The notes below the pieces were generated by a model. The model saw only the letters and a program-made list of their open reading frames with translations, did no database searches and was not told the origin of the DNA. The position numbers and the translations under genes are program-made. Positions 46,593 to 60,115 of a DNA stretch of 64,000 bases are shown in pieces. The stretch lies in NCBI GenBank assembly GCA_905182995.1, contig CAJJDP010000026.1, positions 128,442 to 192,441 of the forward strand, in the 5' to 3' direction. Positions within the stretch are counted from its first letter, which is position 1. The number at the start of each line of letters is the position of its first letter. This stretch comes from Paramecium octaurelia. Taxonomy: Eukaryota; Ciliophora; Oligohymenophorea; Peniculida; Parameciidae.

Positions 46593-49253
46593 ATGAGTTC
46601 TAATACAAATACTCAAACATTTCAACCTGTAGGAAAGGCATTACCAAGAGAGATCATCAAATGGATTCAAGGACTTGATTTAAGTTATTCCGTAAAGGAT
46701 CCTAGAAAGTATACTATAATGTTTATAACTTAATTAGAGATTTGAGCAATGGTTTTTTGATTGCTGAAATATTCTCACGATATTATCCTGGAAGAGTATA
46801 GATGCACTCTTTTGATAACTCGCAAAAGGATGAAAGAAGATCGAACAATTATTAACAATTAGAGCTCTTTTTTAAAAAGAATGACATAGTGATTCCTAAT
46901 CATAAAGGATTTGCTGAAATTTTAGATCATGATTGGAACGCACTTTACAATTTTCTTGTCAGCATTTATAGTTTCTTAACGCAAAGAAAGTATTTAATCA
47001 ATATTACCAAGGGTTATCAATCCTCCTTTGGCATCTTATGTGAATTCAAAAGAATTCGCCACCTCTACTCAAAATACTTAGACTTTCCTTTTAAAAGAAA
47101 AAGGAATAGAGAAATTGCAAGAAGAGTAGAAATAAGAAGATTAATTCTAAAAAGAATAGCTTTCTGAGAAGCATGCTCCGTTGTCGGTTTCATCTAAAAG
47201 AACCAATTTCATGAGGGTTCCAAGCAAACCGATAAGTTAAAATTTGGAAAATCTAAACTATCAAATTGAAGTCAAAAATATCAGTTACAGACCCGTTCAA
47301 GGCAGTTTATTGAAATTGAAGGAGGAACAATAGTAATTAGAGAAATAATAGGAAAAGCTTAATTCAAATAATGATAGATAAATACAGGATTCATTTTAAA
47401 AAACACCAATGGATGAAAACAAGAGAGAAGCCACATCAACCAGAGAGAAATAATTAGATAAATCAATCTATGATGTATGAATTATAGAAATGTATATAGA
47501 TTTTAAATGAAGCACTAACATAAAGACAGCAGTTTCCTTAATTTGCACAAACAGTTTAATTTAAATAGAATGGTACTGCTCTTTAGAGTTTCATTGATCT
47601 AATTGATATATATCCTGAAGATTTTGTAAATGGGTTTTTTTAGGAATTGATAACATAGAAGGAAGCATATATAAATTTTATCTTCAAAGACACAAATGAA
47701 GTTTGGAAATTTTTTAAATTTACTTTTTAATGCATCTAAAATTTACCAGTTTAAAGAGTTCATGTTTGTATTGATTTGGTCAATTAATTTGGTGCAAGAT
47801 CATTATAAAAGGATGCATTAAAAACAAGATCCTTATTTTTGGAATTCTTTTTGCCAGAAATCTGTAATCTAATTAAATAAAGTGTCTTTTTTGAAAAGAA
47901 ATAGCTTCTTATCTAAATGATTTGCTCCTTCTAAGAACCTTAGTTTAAATATTAAGTTATTTAGACAATGAAATAGAATTTGTCAGTTGAACATTTTATG
48001 CAATGTTTAGCTGTCTTTTCAGGATTTGAATAAGAATCATCAGAGTTGTGGAATGATATGAAAAGATATGGATATATCTATTTTCTATCTGCTTCAACAT
48101 CTTTAAGTTCAAGTGCTTTAGCAATTTTGTGTAATGCAGCTAAAGCTAACTCTTAGGTCAAAATTGATCGACATGTTATGGCTTTGGCCAAAAACAGATG
48201 GTGGCAAAATCGTTGTCTTTGTGTTATATTGTTTAGTGAAATGATTAGAGCAGTTATTAAAACACCAAATTATTAAAATTTGATTAAGTCTCCTTAACAA
48301 GGATAGAAGTTCTTTTCCATTGAAAATGACAGAATTATTTCTGATCTTAAAGCACAAGTCAATCATTTTTCAAAAGGAATAGAAATTGCTTCCTTACCTA
48401 TAGATTCAGATATCCTTATGACTCAATCATTAATTCACATCGTGGATTTGTTGGGAGATAGCAAAATTTTATTAGAGCTATTCGTAAAGATTATTCTTGA
48501 AGTATCGTAAGAATCAAGATAATGGGCCTTATTTAGTCAGGAGTAATAGGATGAATATGATTTCTTTATTCCATCTGATAAAAGCTTTAAATTCAAATTG
48601 AATATCAACTCACAATATGTAAAATAAGTTTCATTTTAAATATTATTGCATTTGGTCGAATTAGTATTAAATTCATCATTATTTTATAGCTCAACACATA
48701 GAAACTATTAAATTTGCCATTAGGTCATTTTGAATTACTTCATTGGTGCTTCCAAAATACAGATTTTAAGATATAGAATATGGAATCATGTGAATAGATT
48801 GCTAAAGTAACTAAGGAATATGTTTATTTGGGTTTGAGTGACCCAACTGTTTTATTGTACGCTAATGATTTAGCAAAACAGTTGCTTGATTTATAATTTA
48901 AAGCTGAAGTTTAGATTGAAAATCATGATAAAATATTTGCTAACTGTATTAGATTAGCATTGAAGGCTGAGAATGATCAAGTATTAAACAATATTGTTGA
49001 ATTTATCGAAAATTTAGTAGCAGAATCTGGTTAGAGTGCTTCAGATGGATTGAAGAAGTAAATAAAAATTAAATTTGATAGTTTCATACGAAGTGTTTAT
49101 GATGAATTAGACTAAATGAATCCTTCGCCATTATCAAACCCAAAGATTTCTAAATGTTTTGAAAGAATAAACGATAGACCTTATTAGTCACCACACCCAG
49201 ATGTTTCAGATGTTTAAGTTTAAGATGAATAATAATCTGATTTTTAATATTGA
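46593..49253 (+). CDS. CH-domain (SPATA4/SPEF-type) coiled-coil protein
   Basis: Four introns (29, 22, 25 and 26 nt) leave 853 codons. Residues ~10-115 form a CH domain of the SPEF/SPATA4 type: PREIIKWIQGLDLSY, the splice-restored DLSNGFLIAEIFSRYYP and IPNHKGFAEILDHDWNALYN. A glutamine- and lysine-rich helical linker is followed by ~500 residues of helical, possibly ARM/HEAT-like structure with leucine-rich helices (LCVILFSEMIRAVIK). The C terminus is acidic and Q-rich. SPEF/SPATA4 CH proteins sit in axonemes and bind microtubules, so an axonemal or basal-body role is inferred. The 26-nt intron after LHLVEL was needed to keep the frame. Confidence 0.85.
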
Positions 49254-49268
49254 ATATCATTAATATAT

Positions 49269-50652
49269 TCACTATTAGTATTGTTTATAACCACTACTTT
49301 AAGTTGTCGCTTATTTGGTAACTACTCTTGATGTAATTGTTAATTCTTACTAGGGATAAAATTAATAATACTTTTCTTTGCTTTCTCAATGATTCTAATT
49401 CTGCCTACAACATAGTGATTTCTTCTTAGCACCTGTTATATTCATGATTTGCTCTGATAAATTTAGATTTCCAAACTTCTACTTCTTAAGATAGATATTC
49501 TACTTTTTCTTAGAAGACAGAAGATCCAGACATTTCTAATTATTAATATCTAGTCTTCCATTCATCCAATTCTGTCTCTTTTTATTTGATTGAATAAATA
49601 AGCCTCTCTATTTCTGATGTAAGCATTGTGACTCTACTCTCATACTCCCTTAATTTAAGTATCAGTTCGTTATTTTTTGAATCTGTTGTGTAATCTAGAT
49701 TTTAGATTTAGATTCTTAATTGTTAATTTTCATTATTGGAATTAATGAGCTTTGAATTTACATTATCAATTTCAGAATTTAAGTATCTAACTTAAGTTTC
49801 TAGCTCCCTTATTCTAACTAGTTCACTAGTATTAGTGTTAGATTGAATTGAAGTAATTTAGATTCTAAGAGAATTGATTTCAGATTCTCGAGAACTATAT
49901 TAATAATTTTAATTACTTAATTACTTATTGTAATCTAACATTTTCATCTGATGATCTTCTCAATTACAATTCTTATTATTTCATTTTGCTTTCCAATTAG
50001 GATATTTGATCCTCTAATTTGATTCTGATGAGATAGAATTCACTTTCTTTTTATGCAATATCTTCAACTTGAGCACTCCTAAGTTCAAATGTGCCATTTA
50101 TTCTTTGTATTTCTCTTTCATAATTTATTTTTGATGTATGCAATTCATACTATAATGATTCGTTTTATCTTCTTAATTCTTTGAGTTATGATTCTAACAA
50201 TTCAACTCTGGAATTGTCCGTTATTGTCTTCTCTACAATTTATACAGATTTGCCTTATTATTTATTTTGAAGCTCAGTAATTAGGGATTGTAAATACTCG
50301 CATTCAAGTCTCCAAGGCAACTCAATTTCTTCTTTTGAAACTACAATAATGTTCATGCACAATGGTTGAGCTGCAACACAATTTTATTAAACTGTAAATG
50401 TATTTGGGATCCCTGTCATTGTGGGAATTCCTTACATAGGCACGGAATTCATTGTCTATGTCTTATAAACTCTTTATGTTTTCGGTTTAGTTTACTCTTG
50501 ATTTTTCATTGGAGAGAATGAAGACTCGCTGTATCTAAGCTAATCCTATTTCAAATCCTAATTACATTATTATTTTAAGATCCAGCAAAGGAGACATTAT
50601 TTACATTTGTTACTGATCTTTATTTACTTTGACTTTAGGCAAATTGCGACAT
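49269..50652 (-). CDS. Coiled-coil protein, 439 residues
   Basis: Three introns (20, 22 and 22 nt) leave 440 codons. The N-terminal ~110 residues are low-complexity with repeated MTG/IP motifs (MNSVPMQGIPTMTGIPN), then a segment ELPWRLECEYLQSLITELQ introduces a long coiled coil. The C terminus is serine-, threonine- and glutamine-rich. Proteins with this layout occur in ciliate cortical or basal-body structures, but no family is recognised. It is convergent with the CH-domain gene (15 nt between stops). Confidence 0.82.
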
Positions 50653-50822
50653 TAATCAAAATTTTATAATTTATATTAACAGCAAATAATTTAGAGCTTG
50701 TAAATCTACATATACGCATATATATATATTCATAATGCTCAAATATTTTTTGATGATAGTTTAATAATAGTATTCAGTTTTAAGAAATTAAACATAATGA
50801 AATAAGAAAATAAAATTTATTA

Positions 50823-51704
50823 ATGAGTGAAGTTAATTCTGAAGAGGAAATAGATGAGTAACACCCTACAAAAATAACTGATACCTCTCCAATCAAAAAA
50901 GGGGACTTCATGACTTATTCTCAATTATAGAAGAAGATCAACAGTGTAATACCTGATGAAGAGACTGTCTCTTACAATACATCAGCTGTGCAGAATAGTC
51001 AACTTACTTATTCTATGAGTTAATTCGAAAAGTCAAATCTTGTTAAAATCGAAGAAGTTAATGAGAGTTAACACTCTGTATTTTCTTAATTGCAGCAATC
51101 TCATTTTATTTCCGATAACAAAGAGAGCTAAAAAAGGGATTAGGAAATTGAGATACTTAAGTAGTAAAATGCTAAATAATAGAAAGATATTGAGGAACTT
51201 TAGGGGACTATTTAAAAATTGCAAGTCCTTCAAAAAGGAGAAATTGAGTAATTGCATTGTTAATTGGATGAAAAGGATAAAATTATAGCCAGATTAACAT
51301 AATTCGAAGCATTTACATAAGAATAGCAGAAGATGATTAATTAAAAAGAGAAGCAATTAAAAGATTTAAAAGAATAATATGAAATTAGAACTTACAATTT
51401 ATAATAGATTGTTAATGATCAAACAGAATCAATTAAGACTTTGCATAAATAAATTAGCCCATCAAATAATAACTCTTAGATTGTTCATTCACCTAATTTG
51501 GTTGAAAAGATTCGTCTCAAACAATAGAATCTAAAATCTTAATTCGAAGAACTCTCTAAATTATATGATGAAGTTATTTGTGAAACTCCACAAACTCCAA
51601 CATCTTCAAAGAAATAAATTCTAATTAGAACCCCATCAAAGTCGATTCATTTAATTCAATCCCCCTAGCAATCGAATTCTGAGCAAAAACCAACATTAAT
51701 ATGA
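50823..51704 (+). CDS. Coiled-coil protein, 293 residues
   Basis: Intronless. An acidic N terminus (MSEVNSEEEIDEQHP) precedes a coiled coil of about 130 residues (KQQKDIEELQGTIQKLQVLQ). The C terminus has serine/threonine-proline motifs (CETPQTPTSSKK, IRTPSKS) that look like phosphorylation sites. No family is recognised. Confidence 0.8.
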
Positions 51705-51731
51705 TTTATTATATATATGAATGTCATTTGT

Positions 51732-52896
51732 TCAATTTTGATTGTAACAATTCCCTAAATTAAGATGAATAAGCGAAACTAATATTAACAAATCAAATAA
51801 TACTTTTTAGCATCTTCAGCAATTTTTAATTCCTTTAATCTAACAGCCCTAATTTCATTGTATAATCCTGTGATTGCAGCAAAATTATTGTTCTCCATTT
51901 CTTAAATATTAAATTAAAATTACCTATTTAGCTATTGTACATATCTAAATCACTCTTTCTTTGCTTTGTAAATTCCTTCTCTTAATCAATTCTAGCTGAA
52001 ATAGATGCCAAATCATAGGTTGCTTAATTCACTTGATTTTGGAATTCCTATTGTATTGAAATGAAATTACTGAGAACTCTGAATCTAATTACTTGTAACG
52101 ATCGTCAAACATTTTCTAAGCATCATTTTCATCTGATGTCAATTGAATCATTGAATCGACAATCTAATTTCTCAGTTTATTCAACAAGTCTTTGATTTAT
52201 TTTGTATCTTGAGTTCCAGACAAACTGATCAAAGCATCTACTAATGGAGCGTATTCCTCTTTTGAGTTTACTTTCTATTTAATATAATCCAGAGTCTTTT
52301 TCATTGGTGCTTCGACAAAAGCAATGTTTCCACTACTCAAACCTTACACAAGAGACAATGCCTCGTCAATTGATGTAGTTGCCTATTGATGTTCATGGAT
52401 GTGCTCAACATTTTAATCTTTTTATTGATTTCTTTATAATTTGTCTCTTTGAATATTTGATCTATTGTCATTGATGTTTTATTGGATCTATTTCAACCTC
52501 TTCTCAATGTTTTCCTTGTTTCTTGACAATACATTGTCTAATTGATCTTGTGATTGAGCAATGTCGATTTAAGCATCTTATTAATTAGATTCATAATTTT
52601 AAAGAACCCTATTTGATTTATTTAAACTACTTCAGATGGATTGCCTATTTGGATTAAAATTCACCATCCAATTGAGAGAGGCTATCTTGCAAATTCTCAT
52701 AAAATTTTTCAATAGTCTCTTTTAAATCATCCAATGGTCCTTGCACTTCAGCATGAATTTAAGCCAAATCCATTAAGAATTTTCCCACAGGAGAGTCTTA
52801 AGATAGTTTATCAAATTATTTATTGGCTTGTTGTAGCTCTTGCACTTGGAGTGCTGTACACATAACAATCAGCAAAGCTAAAATCGTTTTTTACAT
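51732..52896 (-). CDS. Trichocyst matrix protein-type precursor
   Basis: Secretory coiled-coil protein of about 353 residues after introns of 22, 23, 23 and about 35 nt. The start MQKTILALLIVMCTALQVQE is a clear signal peptide. The body is acidic and coiled coil with the length, repeated QxxL heptads and LSQLDGEF/SISARIDQE motifs typical of trichocyst matrix proteins, which crystallise in the secretory organelle and expand on discharge. The last intron and thus the exact C terminus (ending NQN here) are uncertain; an alternative stop would lie inside the convergent gene's 3' end. Confidence 0.75.
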
Positions 52897-53157
52897 ATTA
52901 ATAAATTAATTATATGAGTATTTATGTTTAATTATTATGTATAATATTCGTAATGTATTTGATATAAACATATATAATTATGAGGAGTGTTTCCTATAAA
53001 CACTGTAAGTTTAAAAATCAAATGACTCAAGAATCAGTCTCAGACTCTCTGATGGTATGGTTTTAAATGAGATTTGGTGATGAGTGTGAATAAAAGGAAT
53101 GTAAAATATGTTGTGAATAATCAAATTGGTTTGAAATGATTTATAAATTAATATAAA

Positions 53158-54175
53158 ATGCAACGAAAAGAAAGTAAAAAGGCCACGATACCAAAGATGG
53201 TGGCTAGGGTCCTTCAGCACAATGAAGCCTTTGATAAATTAACTCAATTTCTTTTTATTAAACAAGGTTAAGATAGAGTAAGAAGGACTATTCTAGCTTA
53301 TTTGATTGCGGATTTTACAAATTTAATTCTGGTTTCAGGACACTGGTATGTAGGATTTCATTAGACGTTGAAGGAATGGCTTGAGGATTTGGATAACAGA
53401 TTTATAAAAGCTCATTTGCACATTCTTTCATTTAAAAACAGTGATTTCTTATAGTAAAGTTTTTTCGTGGACAGTACCAATAATAAGAAATTATTTAGAT
53501 GGGATAGAACCATTATATCAGAAGTGATGGGAGGATTTCATGGGAAAAGCATTACAATTGCTTTCAAATATAATGGTAAATACAGAAGTGAGTATAAATT
53601 TGATGTCTTACCTCCGAATTCAAAGAGAGTAATTTGGATTGCGAGAGAATAGACTAAACATAATTTTGAAAGTGTCACTTAAGTAATGAATGTCTAGCCA
53701 ATTTTAAGTGGGGATTGTGTGAAGATAGCCATAAACTTTTATAACAAATTGGGATTCATTGATCCAGACACAATTGAATTTGAAGAGCCTTAGATTGAAT
53801 AACCTAAAGAACGCATTTGTCCAATTTAAAGTTAATTCTTTGATTGGGTTGGTATTGATTATGCGAAATAGAGACCTTAATTGCGTGATTATTAAATTCA
53901 TCCACATATGCGTTTGATCAATTGTAGATGTGCTGGAGTTGATACTGTTGCCTATTAATTTGTTTATGAGGCATGTGAAATAGGTATGCTATCGCACAAT
54001 GAACATCTTAGGATCGTTCAAAAATGACCTTCTAGGCATTCCTATTGAAGTCGTACAATAAGGATAGGAAGTAGTAACAGAATTGAAGAAAGTAGGTCTC
54101 GTAAGTGATAGAGAATGCAAACTTCAATTAAGAAGGCAAGATTAATTAATATTCTACTAAACAACTGGAGATTGA
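53158..54175 (+). CDS. Hypothetical protein, 329 residues
   Basis: One 28-nt intron leaves 330 codons. The sequence is globular with many aromatic residues ([40 protein letters not shown] and [17 protein letters not shown]) and no signal peptide or membrane helix. The first 35 residues are basic. No family is recognised. Confidence 0.82.
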
Positions 54176-54546
54176 CTATTTAATAAATATAATTTGTATT
54201 TTCTATAATGTTACAAATAAAGAGCTAATATCCCTTTTTAAACTGATTTATCTAAATTCTTTAACCACCTTTTCCAAAAAGAGCCTATTTGGGTTAACCT
54301 AATAGTTTGGAGACAATATAATATGAATTTGTTTATATTATGTAAACCTGGCCAAATTATTGATTTCTCTTAATTGCACTTGCCGTTTTTTAAAATATAA
54401 TTAAAAACTCACATGACCGGTTTTGTGATATTTATGAGGAGTATTATAGGAAGTACTAAATAAAAGTGGATATATTGAAACAACCTTATCTCAAGCATTC
54501 TTGGATTCAGATTTAAAAGAAATTATGAAATATTTTTAATATCATT
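54176..54546. other. Gap with a short coding-like segment
   Basis: A plus-strand frame at about 54370-54520 reads YEEYYRKYQIKVDILKQPYL after a hydrophobic stretch, but has no ATG and ends in TGA. Otherwise AT-rich. Possibly an unplaced small exon or a remnant. Confidence 0.3.
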
Positions 54547-55696
54547 ATGAAACCTTACACCTATATACATCGTGTGTCTTAGTTAGACGACATGGATGTT
54601 AATTCTGTGTTATCTAAGTCAAAGTTGCATGGATTCTATTATTACGTGTACATATTGGGAATCTATTACCTATTTGATCTAATCTATTTTAATTAGTTGG
54701 GTACTTTATTTGCTAATTCATCAACGATATCTGCAATACGTAAGGATGGCATATTAATGCTTAAATGGGCTGTTTATGTATATAATAATAATAACAATAA
54801 GTCATTCACATATCCATACACAGTTTACTTTGCCCATAAATTTGGTTAGAAACTGTTGGTAGCATTTTTTATATCACTTCCATTTGTGATATTTCCATGG
54901 GTCACTATTAAATATTAATTGGGCTTTATACCTGGAGCCTTTGTAGGTATAATGGCTAATATTGGATTTATGAAGGAAGTTTCATACATCAAGTATTGTA
55001 AAAGGGCAATTGGATTGTGGGAATTCTTTGTTTTTATGATTACTCCTGCTTTGGTATTTTATCACGATTATCCAAAAACAAAGAAGATAAGATTTGTTTA
55101 TTGTTTAGCGAAGTTAATTAATATAGTTTATTTTAATATACTTGGTGCAGTAATAATAGCTAAGCACATAGAACCTTCAATAATTGGAACTTAAGATAAG
55201 GTACTGTAAACTATATTGTTAATATTCCCTTTGGCTACATTTTGGATCTTGCTTTTCTTCCTGACATTTGAAAACATTTTAAATTTATTGGCTGAAATAA
55301 CATATTTTGGGGATAGAGAATTCTACAATGATTGGTATTAATTATAATTAAAATATAAGGTGGAATGCAACAACCTTTGAGGAATTCAATGCAAAATGGA
55401 ATACAGTGGTATATGCCTTTTTGCATACTCACGTATATTTGTAATTGCAAGAATGGAAAGTGTCTCGTGTATGGTCAAAGATACTGACATTTGCATTTTC
55501 AGCATTGCTTCATGAGATAATTTTAATAGCGGTTTTACGATAGTTTACTCCTTTTATGACTTTCATAATGTTGTTACAAGTGCCAGTAATGATGGCTTTG
55601 AGATTCCTAAAGAACACAAGGGTTGGACTAATTTATTTTTGGCTCAGTCTATTAATTGGAGTTCCAATTATCGCCAGCTATTACGTATCGGTTTGA
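54547..55696 (+). CDS. SOAT/DGAT1-type acyltransferase, copy 1
   Basis: MBOAT-family enzyme that would acylate a sterol or diacylglycerol in the ER. It has 374 residues after one 25-nt intron (366 if a further 24-nt intron near 54780 is removed). Many hydrophobic helices are present (for example FYYYVYILGIYYLFDLIYF). The catalytic region reads LLAEITYFGDREFYNDWWN, where the intron restores the FYxDWWN motif, then FSALLHEIILIAVL with the active-site histidine. The N-terminal segment is shorter than in animals. Copy 2 follows 32 nt downstream. Substrate cannot be told. Confidence 0.9.
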
Positions 55697-55728
55697 CATA
55701 TTAAAATATATATAATATATATTGTCTG

Positions 55729-57094
55729 ATGTCGGTGAAGAGACAAAAAGTGAAAGTAGATTCGGAGGAAGAGGAGAAGATCAATTCAGGGACTTCCACT
55801 CCTGATGGATAGAACACTGATAAATAGGCTAAGATCAAACATCTAAGGAAACATGCTTTTGTAAATCGAGTGTCTCTGTTGGATGACATGGATAAGGAGT
55901 CAGAATTGAATCGCACAAAGTTTGTTGGGTTTTATAACATGCTTTATGTGGTTGGCTTTTATTATTTTATCATCAACCCAATCATGTCATATAATAAGAC
56001 AGGACAACTCATTGAGACTTCCTTGTATAATCAAATGAGGAGAGATCTCTTCATGTGTATAGTAACTTGGCCTTTGGTATGAAATTATAATCATCTAAAA
56101 GTTCTACGCTTGGAGTCACATTGCATTACTAATACAATACTTAGCTATGATGAACATGCCAAAAACTCTGATGTTTGTTACTCAACACATTAGTCAAGTG
56201 TGCATGTTTGTATACGCTCATTATTTAGTGTTGACCAGAGATTGGTATTTGCCTCAAGGAGCCTTTGTAACATTTCAATCTTGCGTTTTCTTCTTTAAGA
56301 TGCATTCTTACACCATGACCAATTACAAAATGAGAAGAGAATGGATCGATTAAGGATGTCCCAAGACTCAAGATCCTTATGCTTATCCAAACAATATCAA
56401 TTTCAAGAATTTCACTCAATTCATCATGACTCCTGTTTTAGTGTATGAACCACAGTATCCACAATCTGGCAAAATCAGATGGAAATATGTTATTGTCAAA
56501 TTTATGAATTCCATGGCCATGCTTATTATGGGATACATGATTGTTTCTAATCACATCTATCCAATCATCTAGAATATCAAGGATCACTCATTACCAGATT
56601 CCATCTTTTAGATGACTTTGCCTTTAATATTTTTGTGTCTCACCATCTTCAATATGGTATTTGAAAATTATTGCAATTTCTGGGCTGAAATCACTCACTT
56701 TGGAGATCGTCTATTTTATACTGACTGGTGGAATTCAACAGATTTTGAAGAATTTAATCGAAATTGGAATAGGCCTGTCTATGAATTCCTCTATAGACAT
56801 GTCTATCTAGAATTGATTTTTGAATTTGGCATTGGAGTCAAAAAGGCATAATTGGCAACATTCTTGTTTTCTGCTCTTTTACATGAATACACATTAGCAG
56901 TCAGTCTTAAACAAATCACTCCAATCATGATCATGTTTATGATGATTCAATTACCAGTGATGGTGTGGACCAAAAAGATCAAAGGAACCAAATTTGGAAA
57001 TCTGTTCTTTTGGTTTGGAATTATATAAGGTTTGCCCCTCATCTTGAATCTCTACCTCAGATTCGATGAATTACCAAAACTATTAATACCATGA
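55729..57094 (+). CDS. SOAT/DGAT1-type acyltransferase, copy 2
   Basis: A tandem paralogue of the previous gene with 446 residues after one 25-nt intron. A charged, non-membrane N-terminal extension of ~60 residues (for example KHAFVNRVSLLDDMDK) precedes membrane helices. Motifs: WAEITHFGDRLFYTDWWN and FSALLHEYTLAVSL with the catalytic histidine. The FYxDWWN box is intact. Divergence from copy 1 is large outside the motifs, so the duplication is not recent. Confidence 0.92.
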
Positions 57095-57122
57095 GTATAT
57101 AATTTGTAAAATACAAAATAAT

Positions 57123-57466
57123 TCATTTCTTTATTTCAACACCACTCAAAGCTCGTTATAACAATATATTCCCTTAACAAATTTTTAACTGCAATTCTAT
57201 CTAAGTCTTCAAAATCTAACGATGCTCTTCCAAACGTTTAATAAACCCGCTTGTTTGTTATGTTATTTGACTGAAAGCTTACAATTTCTTCTCTTCCTTA
57301 ACCACATTAGAATATTGATTGAAAATTCTTTGAGCTTCTGTTTACATTAATGATTTAGAATCCATCTTAAAGTCATCTTGTGGCATCACATAACTCCCTA
57401 TCAATTAAGATTCAATTAAATACCTATATTTAATTTTATTTTCTTAACAATCACATCGTCGCTCAT
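57123..57466 (-). CDS. Small hypothetical protein, 105 residues
   Basis: One 26-nt intron leaves 106 codons. Charged helical protein with segments MQTEAQRIFNQYSNVVKEEK and SGFIKRLEEHRQILKTQIEL. Convergent with acyltransferase copy 2, 28 nt between stops. No family is recognised. Confidence 0.72.
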
Positions 57467-57697
57467 TATTATTAATATTATTGAAACATTCAAATCAATC
57501 ATACTCAAATAACTCTAAAAATCTATTAATTCCACAAACTCAATCGAGTACTTGTAATTATATATATATATAAATAAACAATCATTAAACATTTGTCGAT
57601 ATGGTCTCATCAGCAGTAATTAATTAGCATTGAGGAATCATATCTAATTTATTTATCAACTCAAACTATTCTAAAATAAAAAGACAACTATCCATAT

Positions 57698-58932
57698 TCA
57701 TGTAAGGTTTGTATAATATTTAAAACAAACCCTTATAAATAAGGAGTAAATTTTAGAAATTTATTAACACTTCCTAATTTTAATTTTGTTAGGAGACATC
57801 AGATTTTAATTTGGATTAGTTCTGTACTTTGAGATTATCAAAATGGTGCTGCTACCTTTATAGTTACTTTTAATATTATAACAATCTACCTACTTATAAC
57901 CATTTAGCTTTTCTGTAATTTCTTTTTTAAACTCTCTGCAATAATTGTCTATTTTCTTTGTTTCATCAAAATCGGAATAAGAGTATTCAGTAGGAATTGG
58001 TACCAGCATCTACTCAATTAGACTATCTAAATTATTATAATAACAATCACGGTTGCCTTGCTAGAGAATCAATAACATCACTAAATCTAATTATGGCTCT
58101 TAATTATGAATAGATGATTACATATTTAAATTAGAATATCTTGGAGAATAATTATTAGACAAAATCTTCGCATCTGAATAAATTATAATAAGAAACTCGA
58201 TGTTCTTATAATTCAATTGTTTGTTATTTCTGTTTTAATTTGTAGATTTAATTTTCTTGGCATGAACTTTGCTTCTTAAAGTTTCCATTTCTATTCATCT
58301 TTCTTAATTCACTTTCTTAGTTAATTTCTTCTATGCACTCAGCAGTTGGTATAAGACTTTCATTGATAGTCTCAATGATAATTTTACCAGGAGTCTTGGG
58401 AATCGGAAATTGAGGGATTCGATTGACTATAATTTCTTAATATTCAGACGTGTCCTCATTTAAGGCTTTCTAGATTTCAAGTTTTTCAAACCTTTTTAGA
58501 ATTTTTAAATTGATTGCTGATTGGGAATTCATGATCCTCAAATTGACTTGCATTACTGATAGTCCTTCATCCTAATATTAAGGGGAATATTCTTACTAAT
58601 AAGAGGATTTCAACAATTTCAAAGTAAGCATGAATGATTGCTAAGGACATCAATGTTTCATCGTTAAAATCGAACCTACCATCTTATTGAGCATATCGTA
58701 TGGCAGCTTTCTAGTTGTAAATCACAGCAATTTAGAGGGGTGTGTGCCCATTTTGATTTTTTTAATTACAATCTTGATAATTCATCAATTTTCGACAGAG
58801 TTTTATTGCTAATTTTTGATCCTTGTCGAAGTATTGAAAGATATGATGAAATAAGAATGGATGGGTAGGAGTTGCTCCTCTCAATATGTAGAGGAGATCG
58901 AACAAGGGGTTTTCTTGTGAGTGTTGTTCCAT
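57698..58932 (-). CDS. Ankyrin-repeat-like protein, 395 residues
   Basis: Introns of 25 and 22 nt leave 396 codons. The N-terminal part has one clear ankyrin unit (NQNGHTPLQIAVIYNQKAAI) followed by a second helix pair (SLAIIHAYFEIVEILL). The middle is unstructured with P- and K-rich motifs (FPIPKTPGKIIIETI). The C terminus is low-complexity and basic. The second intron is needed to join EEINQE to METLRSKVHAK and restore the long frame. Role unknown. Confidence 0.75.
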
Positions 58933-59218
58933 TTAATTATAAATATATTTCATTTACTTGAGATTTGAGTGCAAATTTTAAGTTACTTTAATTCATTAGT
59001 TGAGATTTAATTGCTTTAAAAATCAAAAAATGAGAGCTGCCTTGTATCAACAGTAAACTCGAATGGTTTGATGGGAGAGTCTAAATGATGATGTATTCAA
59101 TCTAATATTTAAAAAAAATAATATTTTCAATCTTATAAAGTATCCTTTCTATTATAATTTTCTATTGATAATTAAGGATTAATAAATTGTGTTAGTATAA
59201 TATAAAAAGATTTGTTCG

Positions 59219-60060
59219 ATGAGCAAATGTAAAGTAAAGGAGGAGGAACAAAATGTCCAAACTCCAATGGGTATCTCTAAACCGACAGTTTCTTAACAAA
59301 GTAAGAGGAAGGTTTTGTTAGAAATTCAATCCTTTCAATCTGCTTATTTAAAAGTGGTGAGTAAATTCCTAAAAGCCTTGCATAACCTCCAATTGACTCA
59401 ACTTCACCCACAAAATAAGAGTCTCCCATCCTATCCATTTGTCCTATAGTATTCATTCAATGAATTCTTGGTATGATCTCTAGTAAATAGTTAGGTACAT
59501 TTAGGTGGACATAAAATGGATTTTTAGAATGTCCCTGTTTTGGATGCTATCTAATAATAACATCACATCTAATAGAGTGCACCAAAATTAATCACCTAAT
59601 AATGTCCACCCATCAAACTGAGTATCCAAAAACGAAAAGGATTTTCAAGTCAAGAATAAAAGGACACTAAAAACATCCCCAAGAATTATTGTAAGGCTAT
59701 AATTACCTTCGCTACAAAGCACCAAGCACTTTGTCATCAGATATTAGGAGACTAGTTGAAAGTAGTCAAGTTTTTAGAAAGAATAACAGTCTACAAGAAG
59801 AAGTTGATGAATATTCGTATTTTCAGTGGATTGCTATCTTAATCAGAGGACCCTACTGAGGAAGAATTCAATCAAACTTTCAGAATTTTGAGGTATCATA
59901 ATTCTATTAGCTTTATAGTCGTATATTCGTTAAGAAGTACGCAATTAATTATATATTTAATTCAAAGATAGTCTAGCACAATTGGCATCTTCAATACCGT
60001 CAGTAGATATACAAAGGTATCAAAAATCCTAAGAACTTCTCCCATATCAAGAAATTATGA
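59219..60060 (+). CDS. Hypothetical protein, 263 residues
   Basis: Introns of 24 and 26 nt leave 264 codons. Basic protein with an N-terminal helical region (RKVLLEIQSFQSAYLKVVSK), a Q-rich middle and a basic C terminus (QHNWHLQYRQQIYKGI). No domain is recognised. Confidence 0.72.
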
Positions 60061-60115
60061 TATTTTAGTATATTTGATTCTAAATTAAAATTGAAGATTA
60101 TTTTTTTTATTATTT

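Noticed and set aside
57556..57574. AT dinucleotide run as a possible regulatory or telomere-related repeat
   Set aside because: Simple AT repeats are common throughout this AT-rich genome, and no telomere-type repeat is present.
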